Shown here in pieces: positions 7,888 to 16,551 of a stretch of DNA of 64,000 nucleotides (positions are counted from its first letter, which is position 1; each line of letters begins with the position of its first letter). Position numbers and translations under genes: made by a program. Below the pieces are notes generated by a model. The model saw only the letters and a program-made list of their open reading frames with translations, had not been told where the DNA came from and ran no database searches. Source of the DNA: Microtetraspora niveoalba (GTDB lineage Bacteria > Actinomycetota > Actinomycetes > Streptosporangiales > Streptosporangiaceae). Where the stretch lies: NCBI RefSeq assembly GCF_001570405.1, contig NZ_BBYM01000018.1, positions 1 through 64,000 of the forward strand, read 5' to 3'.

Positions 7888-8829
7888 CTATTCCGACGCT
7901 CCGAGCTGCTCGATCGCGCCGATCATGAGGTCCCAGAAGCGGTCGCGGTCGAGGATCAGGCCCACGTCGGCGTTGGGCTCCCAGTCCATCCGGCCGTGCA
8001 GGTCCGCGACCGTGGCTCCCCTGGTGTACGCGCCCTCGACCTCGATCCGCAGCCCGACCCGGGCGTACGTCATGACCTGGGGGTCGATCAGGTACGCGAT
8101 GGTGATCGGGTCGTGCAGCGGCGGCGCCTCGAAGCCCCACGCCTGGTGGTAGCTCGACCCGAAGAAGGTGAGCAGTTCCACGCAGACGCGGGCCAGCGGG
8201 GTGCCGAGGGCGGAGATGCGGTCGAGCACGTCGGTGGTGACCAGCGCCTGGTGGCTCACGTTGAGCCCCACCCACGTCGTCGGCACGCCGCTGTCCAGGA
8301 CCTCGGCCGCCGCCTCCGGGTCGGTGACGATGTTGAACTCGGCGTACGGGGTGTGGTTGCCCCGCTCGGTCGAGCCGCCCATGATCACGATCTCGCGGAT
8401 CCGCTCCCGGTCCCCGGGGTGGCGCCGCAGCAGGGTGGCGATGTTGGTCAGCGGACCGATGGCCACGATCGTGACCGGCTCGTCCGCCGCCGCGAGCGTG
8501 TCGTGGATGAGCTCGACACCGTGGCGCGGGTCGAGGGGCACGTCCGGCTCGCCGAACGCCGGGCCGTCCAGCCCGCTCTCCCCGTGCACGTAGTCGCCGA
8601 TCTCCAGGGTCCCGGCCAGCGGCCGGTCGCACCCGGCCGCGACGGGCACGCCGGTGACCCCCGCCAGGCTGAGCATCCGCCGGGCGTTGAGCGCCGTCTT
8701 CTCGACGGTCTGGTTGCCCGCGACGGTGGACACCGCGCGCAGGTCGATCGCCGGGTTCGCCACCGCGAGCAGGATGGCCATGGCGTCGTCATGGCCGGGG
8801 TCGCAGTCGAGGATCACCGGGATGGGCAC
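7888..8829 (-). CDS. Nucleoside hydrolase (IUNH family)
   Basis: Hydrolyses the N-glycosidic bond of purine or pyrimidine ribonucleosides to free base and ribose. The family's calcium-site motif DCDPGHDDAMA is at residues 8-18, and AGNQTVEKTALNARRML follows as in the canonical enzymes. The middle has VTIVAIGPLTNIATLLRRHP and IVIMGGS, and the region DHDP-equivalent (LHDPITIAYLIDP, about 240-252) supplies the last metal and substrate ligands. Length 313 aa is normal. It is the distal gene of a minus-strand set starting with a ribose-type ABC transporter, one base after the GATase1-like gene, consistent with import and cleavage of a nucleoside-like compound. Confidence 0.94.
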   Translation of the reverse strand: MPIPVILDCDPGHDDAMAILLAVANPAIDLRAVSTVAGNQTVEKTALNARRMLSLAGVTGVPVAAGCDRPLAGTLEIGDYVHGESGLDGPAFGEPDVPLDPRHGVELIHDTLAAADEPVTIVAIGPLTNIATLLRRHPGDRERIREIVIMGGSTERGNHTPYAEFNIVTDPEAAAEVLDSGVPTTWVGLNVSHQALVTTDVLDRISALGTPLARVCVELLTFFGSSYHQAWGFEAPPLHDPITIAYLIDPQVMTYARVGLRIEVEGAYTRGATVADLHGRMDWEPNADVGLILDRDRFWDLMIGAIEQLGASE

Positions 8830-8830
8830 G

Positions 8831-9580
8831 TCAGATCTCCTTGGCCAGCCAGCGGACGGCGCGGGTGAACAGGGTGGCGTACCCCTCCCACGCCACGAAC
8901 TCGTCGGGGCACCAGTGCGGCGCGATGTCCGACGCCCAGGCGAGCGTGCGGCCGGCCCCGGCCTCGCGTACGGAGAGCAGCGGGTCGCCGCCGACCGTGG
9001 CGAGGAGAGTCGCGTCCTCCGGCACCTCGAAGCGGTTGTACCCGAGCAGGTCGGGCCATTCGGCGGGAAGGCCGGCGGTGATCGGGTGCGAGCCGTCGGC
9101 GAGGGCGCCGGGGACGCCCTGCGGGGTCTCCACCCGGTCGTCGTACCGGGAGATCCGGGCGGGCAGCACCCGCTCGACGGCGGTGCCGCTGTAGGCCGCC
9201 TTGGACTCGAAGCCCTGGAAGCTCAGGTAGCCGCCCGCCATCGCGAGGCCGCCGCCCTGCTCCACCCAGTTCGCGAGCAGTTCGATCCGGTTGGCGGTCT
9301 TGCCGCTGGACAGCCAGGTGTCGGGGTGCAGCAGGATGCTGTTGGCGCCGATGTCGGAGAGCACGACGACGTCGTACGCCGACAGGGCCTCGAGCGTCCC
9401 CGGGAACAGCTTGGGCACGTCGTGCGCCGGGAGGTGGTCGACCTCCACGCCGTCGGCGACCAGGACGTCCCGCAGCGGCTCGAAACCGGTGTGGTAGGTC
9501 GTCGTGGTGAACGCGTCGAACCCCTTGTAGTGGGTCGAAACGCTCACCCACGATTCGCCGGCGACAAGCACGCGGGTCAT
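8831..9580 (-). CDS. GATase1-like protein (putative glutamine amidotransferase fold)
   Basis: A 249-aa protein with the class I glutamine-amidotransferase-like fold seen in PF07090-type cytoplasmic proteins. Seen: VLVAGESWVSVSTHYKGFD at the N terminus, YDVVVLSDIGANSILLHP (about 91-108), and WVEQGGGLAMAGGYLSFQG (about 125-143), where a catalytic Cys would sit in true amidotransferases but Ala-Gly is found; enzyme activity is therefore doubtful. The C terminus ends in ASDIAPHW and FVAWEGYATLFTRAVRWL. It often sits beside sugar transporters. It lies between the phosphotriesterase-like and nucleoside hydrolase genes with 1-13 bp gaps, so it belongs to that operon. Confidence 0.82.
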   Translation of the reverse strand: MTRVLVAGESWVSVSTHYKGFDAFTTTTYHTGFEPLRDVLVADGVEVDHLPAHDVPKLFPGTLEALSAYDVVVLSDIGANSILLHPDTWLSSGKTANRIELLANWVEQGGGLAMAGGYLSFQGFESKAAYSGTAVERVLPARISRYDDRVETPQGVPGALADGSHPITAGLPAEWPDLLGYNRFEVPEDATLLATVGGDPLLSVREAGAGRTLAWASDIAPHWCPDEFVAWEGYATLFTRAVRWLAKEI

Positions 9581-9593
9581 GGGGATGTCTCCT

Positions 9594-10691
9594 TCAGTGG
9601 GTGTGGATTGTGTCGGAAGTGTGCCGGTCGCCGGGGGCGGCGGCGGCCTGGAAGAGGTCGCGCGGGTTGTCCACGAGCATCCGCGAGGTGTCCGCGGCGG
9701 TCAGCCCGTGGCGGTGCAGGCGCGGTACGAAGTGGGTCAGGATGTGGGCGTAACCGGTGCCGCCGTAGCGGACCAGCATGGTCTTGAGGAACACGTCCTG
9801 GGACAGCAGCACCCGGTGGCCCAGCCCGGCGCGGTGCAGCCACGCGATCGCGGCCGCGTTGTCCTCGTCGGACGGGGACTGGCCCTCACCCGGGTAGAGG
9901 TAGTCCATGCCGCACATGTCGTAGCCGAGGTACGCGCCCCGGGTGGCGAGCGCGACCTGGTAGTCGCGGTCCCGCCCGCTCGGGTTGAGGTGGGACAGGA
10001 CGGTGGCCTCGATCAGGCCGCCCTCCTCGGCGATGACGTCGAGCACGCGGAGGCCGTGCCGTACCCACCCGGGAAGGTGGACGGAGAGCGGCACCCGCGT
10101 GCGGGCCTGCGCCCGGGCGGCGCCGCGCAGGACCTTCTCCTCCTCGGCGGTGAAGTCCGGGGAGACGCCGATCTCGCCGATGACACCCGCGCGCACTCCG
10201 CCGACGCCCTCGGTGAGGTCGCGCTCGATCTCGGCCGCGACGTCCGCGACGCCCATGCCGCGGACCCGTGCCGGGTGGGTGCCCTCCAGGTAGAAGCCGC
10301 AGCCCATCACGATGTTCAGGCCGGTGGCGCGGGCGATCGCGGCCAGTTCGGCGGGGGCGCGGCCGAGGCCGTCCGGGGTGACCTCCAGGAGGCTGCGGCC
10401 GCCGCGCGCGGCGAACCGCGCCACCTCCTCGATCGCGACGTCGGTGTCGTCGAGGGACACGTTGTCGCGGGAGAGGTACGGGTCGTTGCGCAGCCGGCCG
10501 AGGAACTCCATCCGCACGGGCGAGCGGGCGATCAGCCCGCCCTCGGCGTCGCCCTCGGGGGCGGGATGCCAGGCGAGGGCGCCGTCGTTGCGCAGATGCT
10601 CGTGGCAGAGCGTGACGCCGAGCTCCTCGACGGGCACCGGGCCGAGCACCGAGGTCACGGTGACCCCGGCGCCACCCGTCCGCGCGCTCAT
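9594..10691 (-). CDS. Phosphotriesterase-family metal-dependent hydrolase
   Basis: Amidohydrolase-superfamily TIM barrel of 365 aa, related to phosphotriesterase homology proteins and lactonases. Metal ligands can be read: HxH in VTLCHEHL, an acidic bridge in VIGEIGVS (a Glu where classical phosphotriesterase has a carboxylated Lys), His in PLSVHLPGW, His in TVLSHLNPSG and Asp in VLLSQDVFLKT. The Glu bridge points to the PHP/lactonase branch, not organophosphate hydrolysis. The ATG at 10691 overlaps the permease stop by four bases. Its place directly behind the ABC transporter suggests it opens a lactone or hydrolyses an imported sugar derivative. Confidence 0.92.
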   Translation of the reverse strand: MSARTGGAGVTVTSVLGPVPVEELGVTLCHEHLRNDGALAWHPAPEGDAEGGLIARSPVRMEFLGRLRNDPYLSRDNVSLDDTDVAIEEVARFAARGGRSLLEVTPDGLGRAPAELAAIARATGLNIVMGCGFYLEGTHPARVRGMGVADVAAEIERDLTEGVGGVRAGVIGEIGVSPDFTAEEEKVLRGAARAQARTRVPLSVHLPGWVRHGLRVLDVIAEEGGLIEATVLSHLNPSGRDRDYQVALATRGAYLGYDMCGMDYLYPGEGQSPSDEDNAAAIAWLHRAGLGHRVLLSQDVFLKTMLVRYGGTGYAHILTHFVPRLHRHGLTAADTSRMLVDNPRDLFQAAAAPGDRHTSDTIHTH

Positions 10692-11731
10692 TTCCGCACC
10701 GCTCCGAACCTGGCCCAGACCTTGCTGTTGGCGAAGATCGCCAGCAGCAGGATGGCGCCCTGCACGATCTGGACGTAGAACGGCGAGACGTGCAGCAGCA
10801 CGAGGCCGTTGGCGATGACGCCGAGGGTGAGCGCGCCCAGGATGGTGCCGAGCATGCTGCCCCGGCCGCCGAACAGGCTGGTGCCGCCGAGCACCACGGC
10901 GGTGATGACCTCCAGCTCGAAGCCGGAGCCCGCGTTCGAGGAGCCGGAGCTGAGCCGGGTGGCGATCAGCACGCCCGCCAGCGCGGCGGCCAGGCCGGTC
11001 AGCACGTAGACGGCCAGCCCGACCTTGCGGGTGTTCACACCGGTGCGGCGCAGCGACTCGCCGTTGGAGCCGAGGCCGATCACGTACCGGCCGAACGGCG
11101 TGCGGGTCAGGGTGAGCCAGCCGACCGCCGCGATCACGACGGCGAGGATGACCGGCACCGGGATCCCGGCGACGCGGCCCTGCCCGAGCTGGACGATCCA
11201 CAGCTCGCCGTCGATCGGGGTGGAGTACCCCTCGGTGGCGCGCAGCGCGGTGCCGCGCATGATCGACAACATGGCCAGGGTGACGATGAACGGCGGGATG
11301 TTCTGGTACGACGAGAACCAGCCGTTGACGAAGCCGATCAGCGCGCCGAGCGCGAGGATGGCGACCAGCGCCAGCGTCGGGTCCCAGCCGTGTTGCAGCA
11401 CGATCGCCAGCAGCGACCCCGACAGCGCGACCGTGGACCCGACCGACAGGTCGATGCCGGACGTGCTGATCACGAACGTCATCGCGATCGCGACGATCAG
11501 CGTGGGCGAGATCTGCCGCAGCAGGTTGAGGATGTTGCCGGTGGTGGCGAACCGGTCGGCGGAGAACGCGAAGAAGATCAGCAGGACGACCAGCACCACG
11601 CCGATCGCGATCGTCTGCGCGTGCTTGCCGATGTGGGCGTTGGCGCGGGCCGACCTCGTGGTCACGACCCGCTCGCTGACGGCCGCGCCGCCGCCCCGTT
11701 CGCTCGTGGTGGTCCGCTCGCTGGTGGTCAC
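10688..11731 (-). CDS. Ribose-type sugar ABC transporter permease (RbsC-like)
   Basis: Integral membrane permease of the CUT2 (carbohydrate uptake 2) class, 347 aa with about ten predicted membrane segments. The hallmark segment MTFVISTSGIDLSVGSTVAL lies around residues 85-105, and the C-terminal signature AVVLGGTSLFGGRGSMLGTI follows around 285-305. The first 35 residues are cytoplasmic and Thr/Arg-rich, with TTSERTTTSERGG as a short imperfect repeat. It overlaps both the ATPase and the phosphotriesterase genes by four bases, so translation is coupled. Confidence 0.95.
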   Translation of the reverse strand: MTTSERTTTSERGGGAAVSERVVTTRSARANAHIGKHAQTIAIGVVLVVLLIFFAFSADRFATTGNILNLLRQISPTLIVAIAMTFVISTSGIDLSVGSTVALSGSLLAIVLQHGWDPTLALVAILALGALIGFVNGWFSSYQNIPPFIVTLAMLSIMRGTALRATEGYSTPIDGELWIVQLGQGRVAGIPVPVILAVVIAAVGWLTLTRTPFGRYVIGLGSNGESLRRTGVNTRKVGLAVYVLTGLAAALAGVLIATRLSSGSSNAGSGFELEVITAVVLGGTSLFGGRGSMLGTILGALTLGVIANGLVLLHVSPFYVQIVQGAILLLAIFANSKVWARFGAVRK

Positions 11732-12603
11732 CGTCGCGCTCCCTCGGTCGTGTCGTTCTCCCGCCGCCCGTCGCCGGCCGCCGCGTCGCCGGCGCCGGGG
11801 TCGATCTGGTCGTGGGCGACGATCTCGGAGACGAGCCGCTCCAGGCTGGTGGCCCTGGCGTCGAGGTCGGCCCGCAGGGTGCCCTCGTACATGACGCAGA
11901 GCCGGTCGCAGACCCGGAACAGGTCCTGCAGGCGGTGCGTGATCAGGATGACCGAGACACCCTGCGCGGAGACCGTCTTGATCAGTTCGAGCACGGTCTC
12001 GACCTCGGCGACGGCGAGCGCCGCCGTGGGCTCGTCGAGGATGAGCAGCTTGGGGCCGAACGTCACCGCGCGGGCGATGGCCACGGCCTGGCGCTGCCCT
12101 CCGGACAGGCCGCCCACGGGGATGTCCGTGAGCGGGATCCGGATGTTCAGCGCGTCGAGGTGGCGGCGGGCGTCCCTGTGCATCTGCGCGACGTCGAGCA
12201 GCAGGCCGCCCGCCTTGCGCGGCTCGCGGCCGAGGAACAGGTTGCCTGCCACGTCGATGTCGTCGCAGAGGGCGAGATCCTGGTACACCATCTCGATGCC
12301 CAGCTCGCGCGCGTCGCGCGGTGTGGAGAACGAGACGGGACGTCCGTCGAACACGATCTCGCCGGAGTCCGGCACGACCGCGCCCGCGAGCACCTTCATC
12401 AGGGTGGACTTGCCGGCGGCGTTGTCGCCGACGAGCCCGATCACCTCGCCGGGTCCGACGCGCAGGGTCACTCCGCGCAGCGCGTCGACCATTCCGTAGC
12501 GCTTGCGGATGTCGCGCATCACCACGCGGTCGACCGTGCTGTCGGCACTGGTCACGGGTTTCACCTCCTCCGCCTTCCGGTACGGGGTCGCCTCGTCGCT
12601 CAC
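11728..12603 (-). CDS. Ribose-type sugar ABC transporter ATP-binding protein, single-cassette type
   Basis: Cytoplasmic ATPase of 291 aa. Walker A is GDNAAGKST, the Q-loop YQD, the signature GLSGGQRQAVAIARAV, Walker [12 protein letters not shown], and the switch His lies in VILITHRLQD. Unlike RbsA/XylG (about 500 aa with two cassettes) it has one cassette, as in the FrcA subgroup, and so probably works as a homodimer. Asn replaces the usual Gly in the Walker A (GDNAAGKS), a normal variant in this subgroup. It overlaps the binding-protein gene and permease gene by four bases each. Confidence 0.95.
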   Translation of the reverse strand: MSDEATPYRKAEEVKPVTSADSTVDRVVMRDIRKRYGMVDALRGVTLRVGPGEVIGLVGDNAAGKSTLMKVLAGAVVPDSGEIVFDGRPVSFSTPRDARELGIEMVYQDLALCDDIDVAGNLFLGREPRKAGGLLLDVAQMHRDARRHLDALNIRIPLTDIPVGGLSGGQRQAVAIARAVTFGPKLLILDEPTAALAVAEVETVLELIKTVSAQGVSVILITHRLQDLFRVCDRLCVMYEGTLRADLDARATSLERLVSEIVAHDQIDPGAGDAAAGDGRRENDTTEGARR

Positions 12604-13580
12604 TTGAAGGTGGCCCGGTACTGGTCGACGTTGTCCTTGGTCACGATCGTCACGGGAACGTCGATCTTCTTCTTGGGCTCGGCGCCGCCGACGAGGGCCT
12701 TGGCCTCCTTGACCGCCTCGTAGCCCTCGGTCTTCGGGTCCTGCTGGACGACACCGGCGACGAAGCCGGCGTCGATGCCGCTGATCGCCTCCTTCGTGAG
12801 GTCCCAGCCGAAGACCTTGACGCGGTCGCCGGCGTTCTGCGACTTCACGGCGGCCACGGTGCCGAGGAGGGCGGGCTCGCCGGTGGCGTACACGACGTTC
12901 ATGTCGGAGCGGGAGGTGAGCAGGTTCTCGGCGGCCGTCATGGCGGCCTCCTGCTTGTTCTGCCCGTCAACCGTCTGCACGATCTTCGCGCCCGCGCCCT
13001 CGACCGTCTTGACGAAGTCGTCCTTGCGGATGTTCTGGATGAACGAGTTGAGCGCGCCGACGACGCCGATCTTGGGCGCGGAGAGGTTCTGCGCCTTGGC
13101 CCAGTCGTTGACGAACGCGCCGGCCTGCTGGGCGGCGGCGGCGTTGTCCACGCCGACCTGGGTGTCGACGGACGGGCTGTCCACGATGGCGTCGACCGCG
13201 ACGACCTTCAGCCCCGCGTCCTTGGCGATCTTGACGGCGGGCTTGATGCCCTCGACGTCGATGGCGACCACGACGACGGCGTCGAACTGCTGCTGGACGA
13301 AGTTGTCGATCGCCTCGTTCTGCTTGGCCGGGTCGTCGTTGGCGTTGAAGATCGTCAGATCGACGCCGGCCTCCTTCGCCGCCTGCTGGGCGCCGGCGTT
13401 CATCTCGTTGAAGAAGATCGCCTGCTGGTTGATCTGGACCAGGCCGACCCTCGGCTTGTCTCCGCCGCCCGAGGCCGCGGAACCGGAGTCGTCCGTGCCA
13501 CCGCACGCGGCGGCCAGCAGGCCGGTCGCGAGGAGTGCGGTCGCCGTGGTCATGCGGGTGAGTCGAATGGATCGTGCCAT
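12600..13580 (-). CDS. Ribose-type substrate-binding lipoprotein
   Basis: Secreted lipoprotein of 326 aa in the periplasmic-binding-protein type I (RbsB-like) family. The signal peptide ends in the lipobox LLAAACGG, giving a mature N-terminal Cys. The body has PRVGLVQINQQAIFFNEMNA, then DDPAKQNEAIDNFVQQ and VVVVAIDVEG, the usual first-lobe pattern, and a later hinge region VVYATGEPALLGTVAAVKS. It is the first gene of a minus-strand operon with ATPase, permease, phosphotriesterase-like, GATase1-like and nucleoside hydrolase genes. A promoter with a LacI-type operator lies upstream. A nucleoside, ribose or related furanose is the likely ligand, by context only. Confidence 0.94.
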   Translation of the reverse strand: MARSIRLTRMTTATALLATGLLAAACGGTDDSGSAASGGGDKPRVGLVQINQQAIFFNEMNAGAQQAAKEAGVDLTIFNANDDPAKQNEAIDNFVQQQFDAVVVVAIDVEGIKPAVKIAKDAGLKVVAVDAIVDSPSVDTQVGVDNAAAAQQAGAFVNDWAKAQNLSAPKIGVVGALNSFIQNIRKDDFVKTVEGAGAKIVQTVDGQNKQEAAMTAAENLLTSRSDMNVVYATGEPALLGTVAAVKSQNAGDRVKVFGWDLTKEAISGIDAGFVAGVVQQDPKTEGYEAVKEAKALVGGAEPKKKIDVPVTIVTKDNVDQYRATFK

Positions 13581-13639
13581 CGGACCAAGCCTTTCGGGGG
13601 CCGCTCCAAAGGAGCCGCAAGGTAAAAACGTGGGGAGTG

Positions 13640-13694
13640 TGGTAATCGATTACCAATTTCTGGGATGCTAGCGAGCAGCACAAACGGGCGTCAA
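13640..13694 (-). promoter_or_regulatory. Promoter with LacI-type operator for the RbsB-like operon
   Basis: On the minus strand TTGACG (13694-13689) and TAGCAT (13670-13665) are spaced by 18 bp, a good housekeeping promoter. Directly downstream is the perfect 16-bp palindrome TGGTAATCGATTACCA (13655-13640) with the central CG typical of LacI-family operators. It would cover the transcription start. The divergent lacI gene is the obvious source of the repressor. Confidence 0.82.
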
Positions 13695-13789
13695 GGTGAC
13701 GTAAGCCCCAGAACGATCTATCGTTTTGCTGAACAGATCAGTGAGGCAGCTCACAGATCGACGAAGAGCCGTCACGAGTGGACCGGACA

Positions 13790-13805
13790 GGGAAAACGAT
13801 TACAC
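13790..13805. promoter_or_regulatory. Second, weaker LacI-type half-palindrome before lacI
   Basis: GGGAAAACGATTACAC shares the CGATTAC half of the palindrome at 13640-13655 and the same central CG, but its left half is degenerate. It lies 24 bp before the lacI start, about 150 bp from the perfect operator, and could serve autoregulation or looping. The assignment is tentative. Confidence 0.45.
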
Positions 13806-13828
13806 GGTGATGACACAGTGATGACAGC

Positions 13829-14872
13829 ATGGGCGTGACAATCCACGATGTCGCCAGGGCGGCCGGGGTCTCCGTGGCCTCCGCCTCCCGCGCCCTCTCC
13901 GGCCGCCGCAAGGTCACCCCGGAGATCGCCGAGCGCGTCGAGCGCGCCGCCGCCGAGCTGGGCTACCGGCCGAACGCGGTGGCCAAGGCGCTGCGCGACC
14001 AGACCACGGGCACGATCGGCATGATCGTCCCCGGCATCGGCAACCCGTTCTTCACCACCATCGTCGAGGCGGTCGAGAGCCGGCTCCAGGAGACCGGGCG
14101 CGACCTGCTCCTCTGCGCGTCGCGGTACCGGCCGGACCTCGAGGCCAGGCGGCTGGAGACCCTGCTCGCCCGGAGGGTGGACGGCCTCATCATCAGTCCG
14201 TGCGACATCGAGGCCAGCGTGCCCGCCGTGCTCAACGCGGCGCGGCGCGTCCCCCTCGTCCAGGTCGACCGGTACATCGAGGGCGGCGGAGCCGACTGGG
14301 TGGGCGTGGACGACGACTCCGCGCTGGCCCAGGCGGTCGACCACGTGGTGCGGGGAGGCGCGCGGCTGGTGACGTTCGTGGGCAGCCGCCTGATGAACTC
14401 GTCGGCCAGGTCCCGCCTGTCCGGCTTCGAGCGCGCCGCCGCCCGGGCCGGGGTGGACGCCACGCCTCCGCTGCTCGGCGAGTTCACCCTGGAATGGGGC
14501 GTCGAGGCGGGCCGCCTGCTCCTCGACGGCGGCGCCATGCCCGACGCGGTGGTCTGTGGAAACGACGAGATAGCCGTGGGCCTGGTGCGGGCGCTCCGGA
14601 CGGGCGGCGTCCGGGTGCCCGACGACGTCTCCGTCGTGGGCTTCGACGACGTCGGTCACGCCTCGATGTGCGACCCCCCGCTCACCACCGTCCGCCAGCC
14701 GGTCGAGGAGATGGCGGCCGAGGCGGTGCGCCTGCTCGGCCAGGTCCGGGTGAGCGATCCGCGCCCCGCCCAGCGCATCGCCATCGCCCCCCGGCTCGTC
14801 GTACGGGAGACCAGCCGCCCGGTGCCCGCCGGCGGCGGCGAAGTAAGCGTGAACGGAAGGGGAACCGCGTGA
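13829..14872 (+). CDS. LacI-family transcriptional regulator of the nucleoside/sugar cluster
   Basis: A 347-aa repressor. The N-terminal helix-turn-helix reads TIHDVARAAGVSVASASRALSG, followed by the hinge helix PNAVAKALRDQTT. The core is a type I periplasmic-binding-like ligand domain (GTIGMIVPGIGNPFF, later DAVVCGNDEIAVGLVRAL and VSVVGFDDVGHASM). A GTG two codons downstream (13835) is an alternative start; neither has a strong ribosome site. It is divergent from the RbsB-like operon and overlaps the M20 peptidase gene by four bases. It probably binds TGGTAATCGATTACCA. Confidence 0.95.
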   Translation: MGVTIHDVARAAGVSVASASRALSGRRKVTPEIAERVERAAAELGYRPNAVAKALRDQTTGTIGMIVPGIGNPFFTTIVEAVESRLQETGRDLLLCASRYRPDLEARRLETLLARRVDGLIISPCDIEASVPAVLNAARRVPLVQVDRYIEGGGADWVGVDDDSALAQAVDHVVRGGARLVTFVGSRLMNSSARSRLSGFERAAARAGVDATPPLLGEFTLEWGVEAGRLLLDGGAMPDAVVCGNDEIAVGLVRALRTGGVRVPDDVSVVGFDDVGHASMCDPPLTTVRQPVEEMAAEAVRLLGQVRVSDPRPAQRIAIAPRLVVRETSRPVPAGGGEVSVNGRGTA

Positions 14873-15960
14873 ACGAGGCGGTGCAGCTGGCCCGCGAGCT
14901 GATCAGGATCGACTCCGTGGGCGGCGGCGAGGCGGCGGTCGCCGGGCCGCTCGCCCGGCGCCTGTCGGAGGCGGGTTTCGACGTACGGGAGCACCGCTAC
15001 GCGCCGGGGCGCACCGGTCTGGTGGCCCGGTGGGGGTCCGGCACGCCGGTCGTGCTGACCGGGCATCTCGACACGGTGCCGCTGGGCGGCCGGGCGTGGG
15101 AGCATGATCCGCACGCCGCCGAGGTGGACGGCGACCGCCTCTACGGGCGCGGCTCCAGCGACATGAAGGCCGGGGTGGCCGCGCTCGTCGTCGCCGCCGA
15201 ACGGCACGTGCGCGGATCGGGTCCCCGGGCCGCGCTGGAGATCGTCCTCACCGCGGGCGAGGAGACCGGGTGCGAGGGCGCGATCGACATGATCGCCCAG
15301 GGGATGGTGGGCAGGGCGCGGGCGCTTCTGGTGGCCGAGCCGACCGCCAACCGGGCCCTGCTCGGGCACAAGGGCGCCCTGTGGCTCAGGGCGGTCGCCC
15401 GCGGCCGCACCGCGCACGGGTCGATGCCGCACCTGGGCGACAACGCCGTCTACAAGCTGGCCCGCGCGATCGGGGCGGTGGAGCGGTTCGACCCCGGCGT
15501 GCCGGCCCACCCGTGGCTCGGCGCGCCGACCGCGAACGTCGGCACGGTGCGCGGCGGGATCAACGTCAACTCCGTGCCCGACCTGGCCGAGGCCACCGTG
15601 GACATGCGCACCGTCGCCGGCCAGGACCACGCCGAGCTGCGCGAGCGGCTGGGCCGCGCCGTCGGCGAGGAGACCGCGCTCGAGGTGCTGACCGACCTGC
15701 CCGCCGTGTGGACCGACCCGGACGACGACGTCGTCCAGGCGCTGCTCGCGGCGGGGGCCGCGCCGCCGGGCGACCGGCCGGCCGCCAGCTACTTCACCGA
15801 CGCCTCGGTGCTGGTCGCCGCCTGCGGCGGAGCGCCGGCCGTGATCTGCGGTCCGGGCGAGCCCGAGCAGGCGCACGTCACCGACGAGTACTGCGTGATC
15901 CCGCGCATCGAGGAGGCCGTCGAGATCTACACCGGCGCGCTGGCCCGGCTCGCCCCCTGA
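14869..15960 (+). CDS. M20-family metallopeptidase (ArgE/DapE/ACY1-like)
   Basis: Di-zinc amidohydrolase of 363 aa. Metal and catalytic residues are visible: LTGHLDTVP (His ligand and catalytic Asp), YGRGSSDMKAG (bridging Asp), LTAGEETGCEGA (catalytic Glu and ligand Glu), VAEPT (Asp/Glu ligand position) and a late His in EQAHVTDEY. A dimerisation domain lies in the middle (about 170-280, with GRTAHGSMP). The GTG at 14869 overlaps the lacI stop by four bases and follows GAAGGGG. Deacetylase, deacylase or carboxypeptidase activity cannot be told apart from sequence. Co-transcription with lacI ties it to the same compound. Confidence 0.92.
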   Translation: MNEAVQLARELIRIDSVGGGEAAVAGPLARRLSEAGFDVREHRYAPGRTGLVARWGSGTPVVLTGHLDTVPLGGRAWEHDPHAAEVDGDRLYGRGSSDMKAGVAALVVAAERHVRGSGPRAALEIVLTAGEETGCEGAIDMIAQGMVGRARALLVAEPTANRALLGHKGALWLRAVARGRTAHGSMPHLGDNAVYKLARAIGAVERFDPGVPAHPWLGAPTANVGTVRGGINVNSVPDLAEATVDMRTVAGQDHAELRERLGRAVGEETALEVLTDLPAVWTDPDDDVVQALLAAGAAPPGDRPAASYFTDASVLVAACGGAPAVICGPGEPEQAHVTDEYCVIPRIEEAVEIYTGALARLAP

Positions 15961-16200
15961 CCCGGCCTCCCGGGCGGGCGTCCGGCATGGGCGCGGGCGG
16001 AAAAGGTGATCCGCCGCCCAAGCCTGGCGCCGGAACGGCACGGCTCCGGAGGGAACGCCCGGCCGGGTGGTACAAAGACGGCATCTCCCGTCCGCCGTAG
16101 GCGAGGGTCCGCCCCGGCGCGCCTCCCCCGCGCCGAACCTGCCGGAGCCCGCCGGAGGACGGCGGGACGGGCGCCGGGCGCGGACTGTGGGGAGGCGGGT
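15961..16200. other. Intergenic leader before the DUF3147-like pair
   Basis: A 240-bp gap without a credible gene. It holds a hairpin CCCGCCG-GAGGA-CGGCGGG (16148-16166) about 35 bp before the TTG start, and a GGTACAAAGACG stretch near 16070 that could hold a -10. No known riboswitch core was recognised. Confidence 0.4.
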
Positions 16201-16551
16201 TTGAGCGAGTTGCTGGTGCTCGCCGCACGGGCGCTCTGCGGCGGCCTCTTCGTCATGGCGTTCGCGCTGATCGGCGAGCTCGTCACACCGAAGCAGTTCG
16301 CGGGGATCTTCTCCGCCGCGCCCGCCGTCGCCCTCGCCGGCATGACGCTCACGATGACGGTCCAGGGTGACGTGCCGGTCGCGGAGTCCGCTCTCGGGAT
16401 GATCGCCGGCTCGGTCGCGCTCGTGGCCTACTGCGCCTCTGCGGTCCCCCTGGTCACGCGCCTGGGCGTGCTGCTCGGCACGATCATCGCGCTCGTGACC
16501 TGGGGCGCGACGGCCGCCGTCTGCCGCGCGCTGATCGCGGGGCTGGCATGA
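16201..16551 (+). CDS. Small DUF3147-like membrane protein, first of a pair
   Basis: A 116-aa protein with four predicted membrane helices, beginning SELLVLAARALCGGLFVMAF. I place the start at TTG 16201 because GGGGAGG sits 7 nt upstream and no better start gives a ribosome site. Its layout matches the DUF3147-type family of short integral membrane proteins (KQFAGIFSAAPAVALAGMTLT aligns with FPAILAATLTL of the next gene). Function is unknown. It overlaps the following gene by four bases, so the two are probably subunits of one complex. Confidence 0.72.
   Translation: MSELLVLAARALCGGLFVMAFALIGELVTPKQFAGIFSAAPAVALAGMTLTMTVQGDVPVAESALGMIAGSVALVAYCASAVPLVTRLGVLLGTIIALVTWGATAAVCRALIAGLA

Noticed and set aside
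10688-11201. N-terminal extension of the phosphotriesterase frame up to 11201
   Set aside because: The extension is antisense-like and overlaps the RbsC-type permease gene; the HxH motif and family start fit ATG 10691.
15995-16160. Possible riboswitch before the DUF3147-like pair
   Set aside because: Only simple GC hairpins are visible; no conserved core of a known riboswitch class could be recognised.
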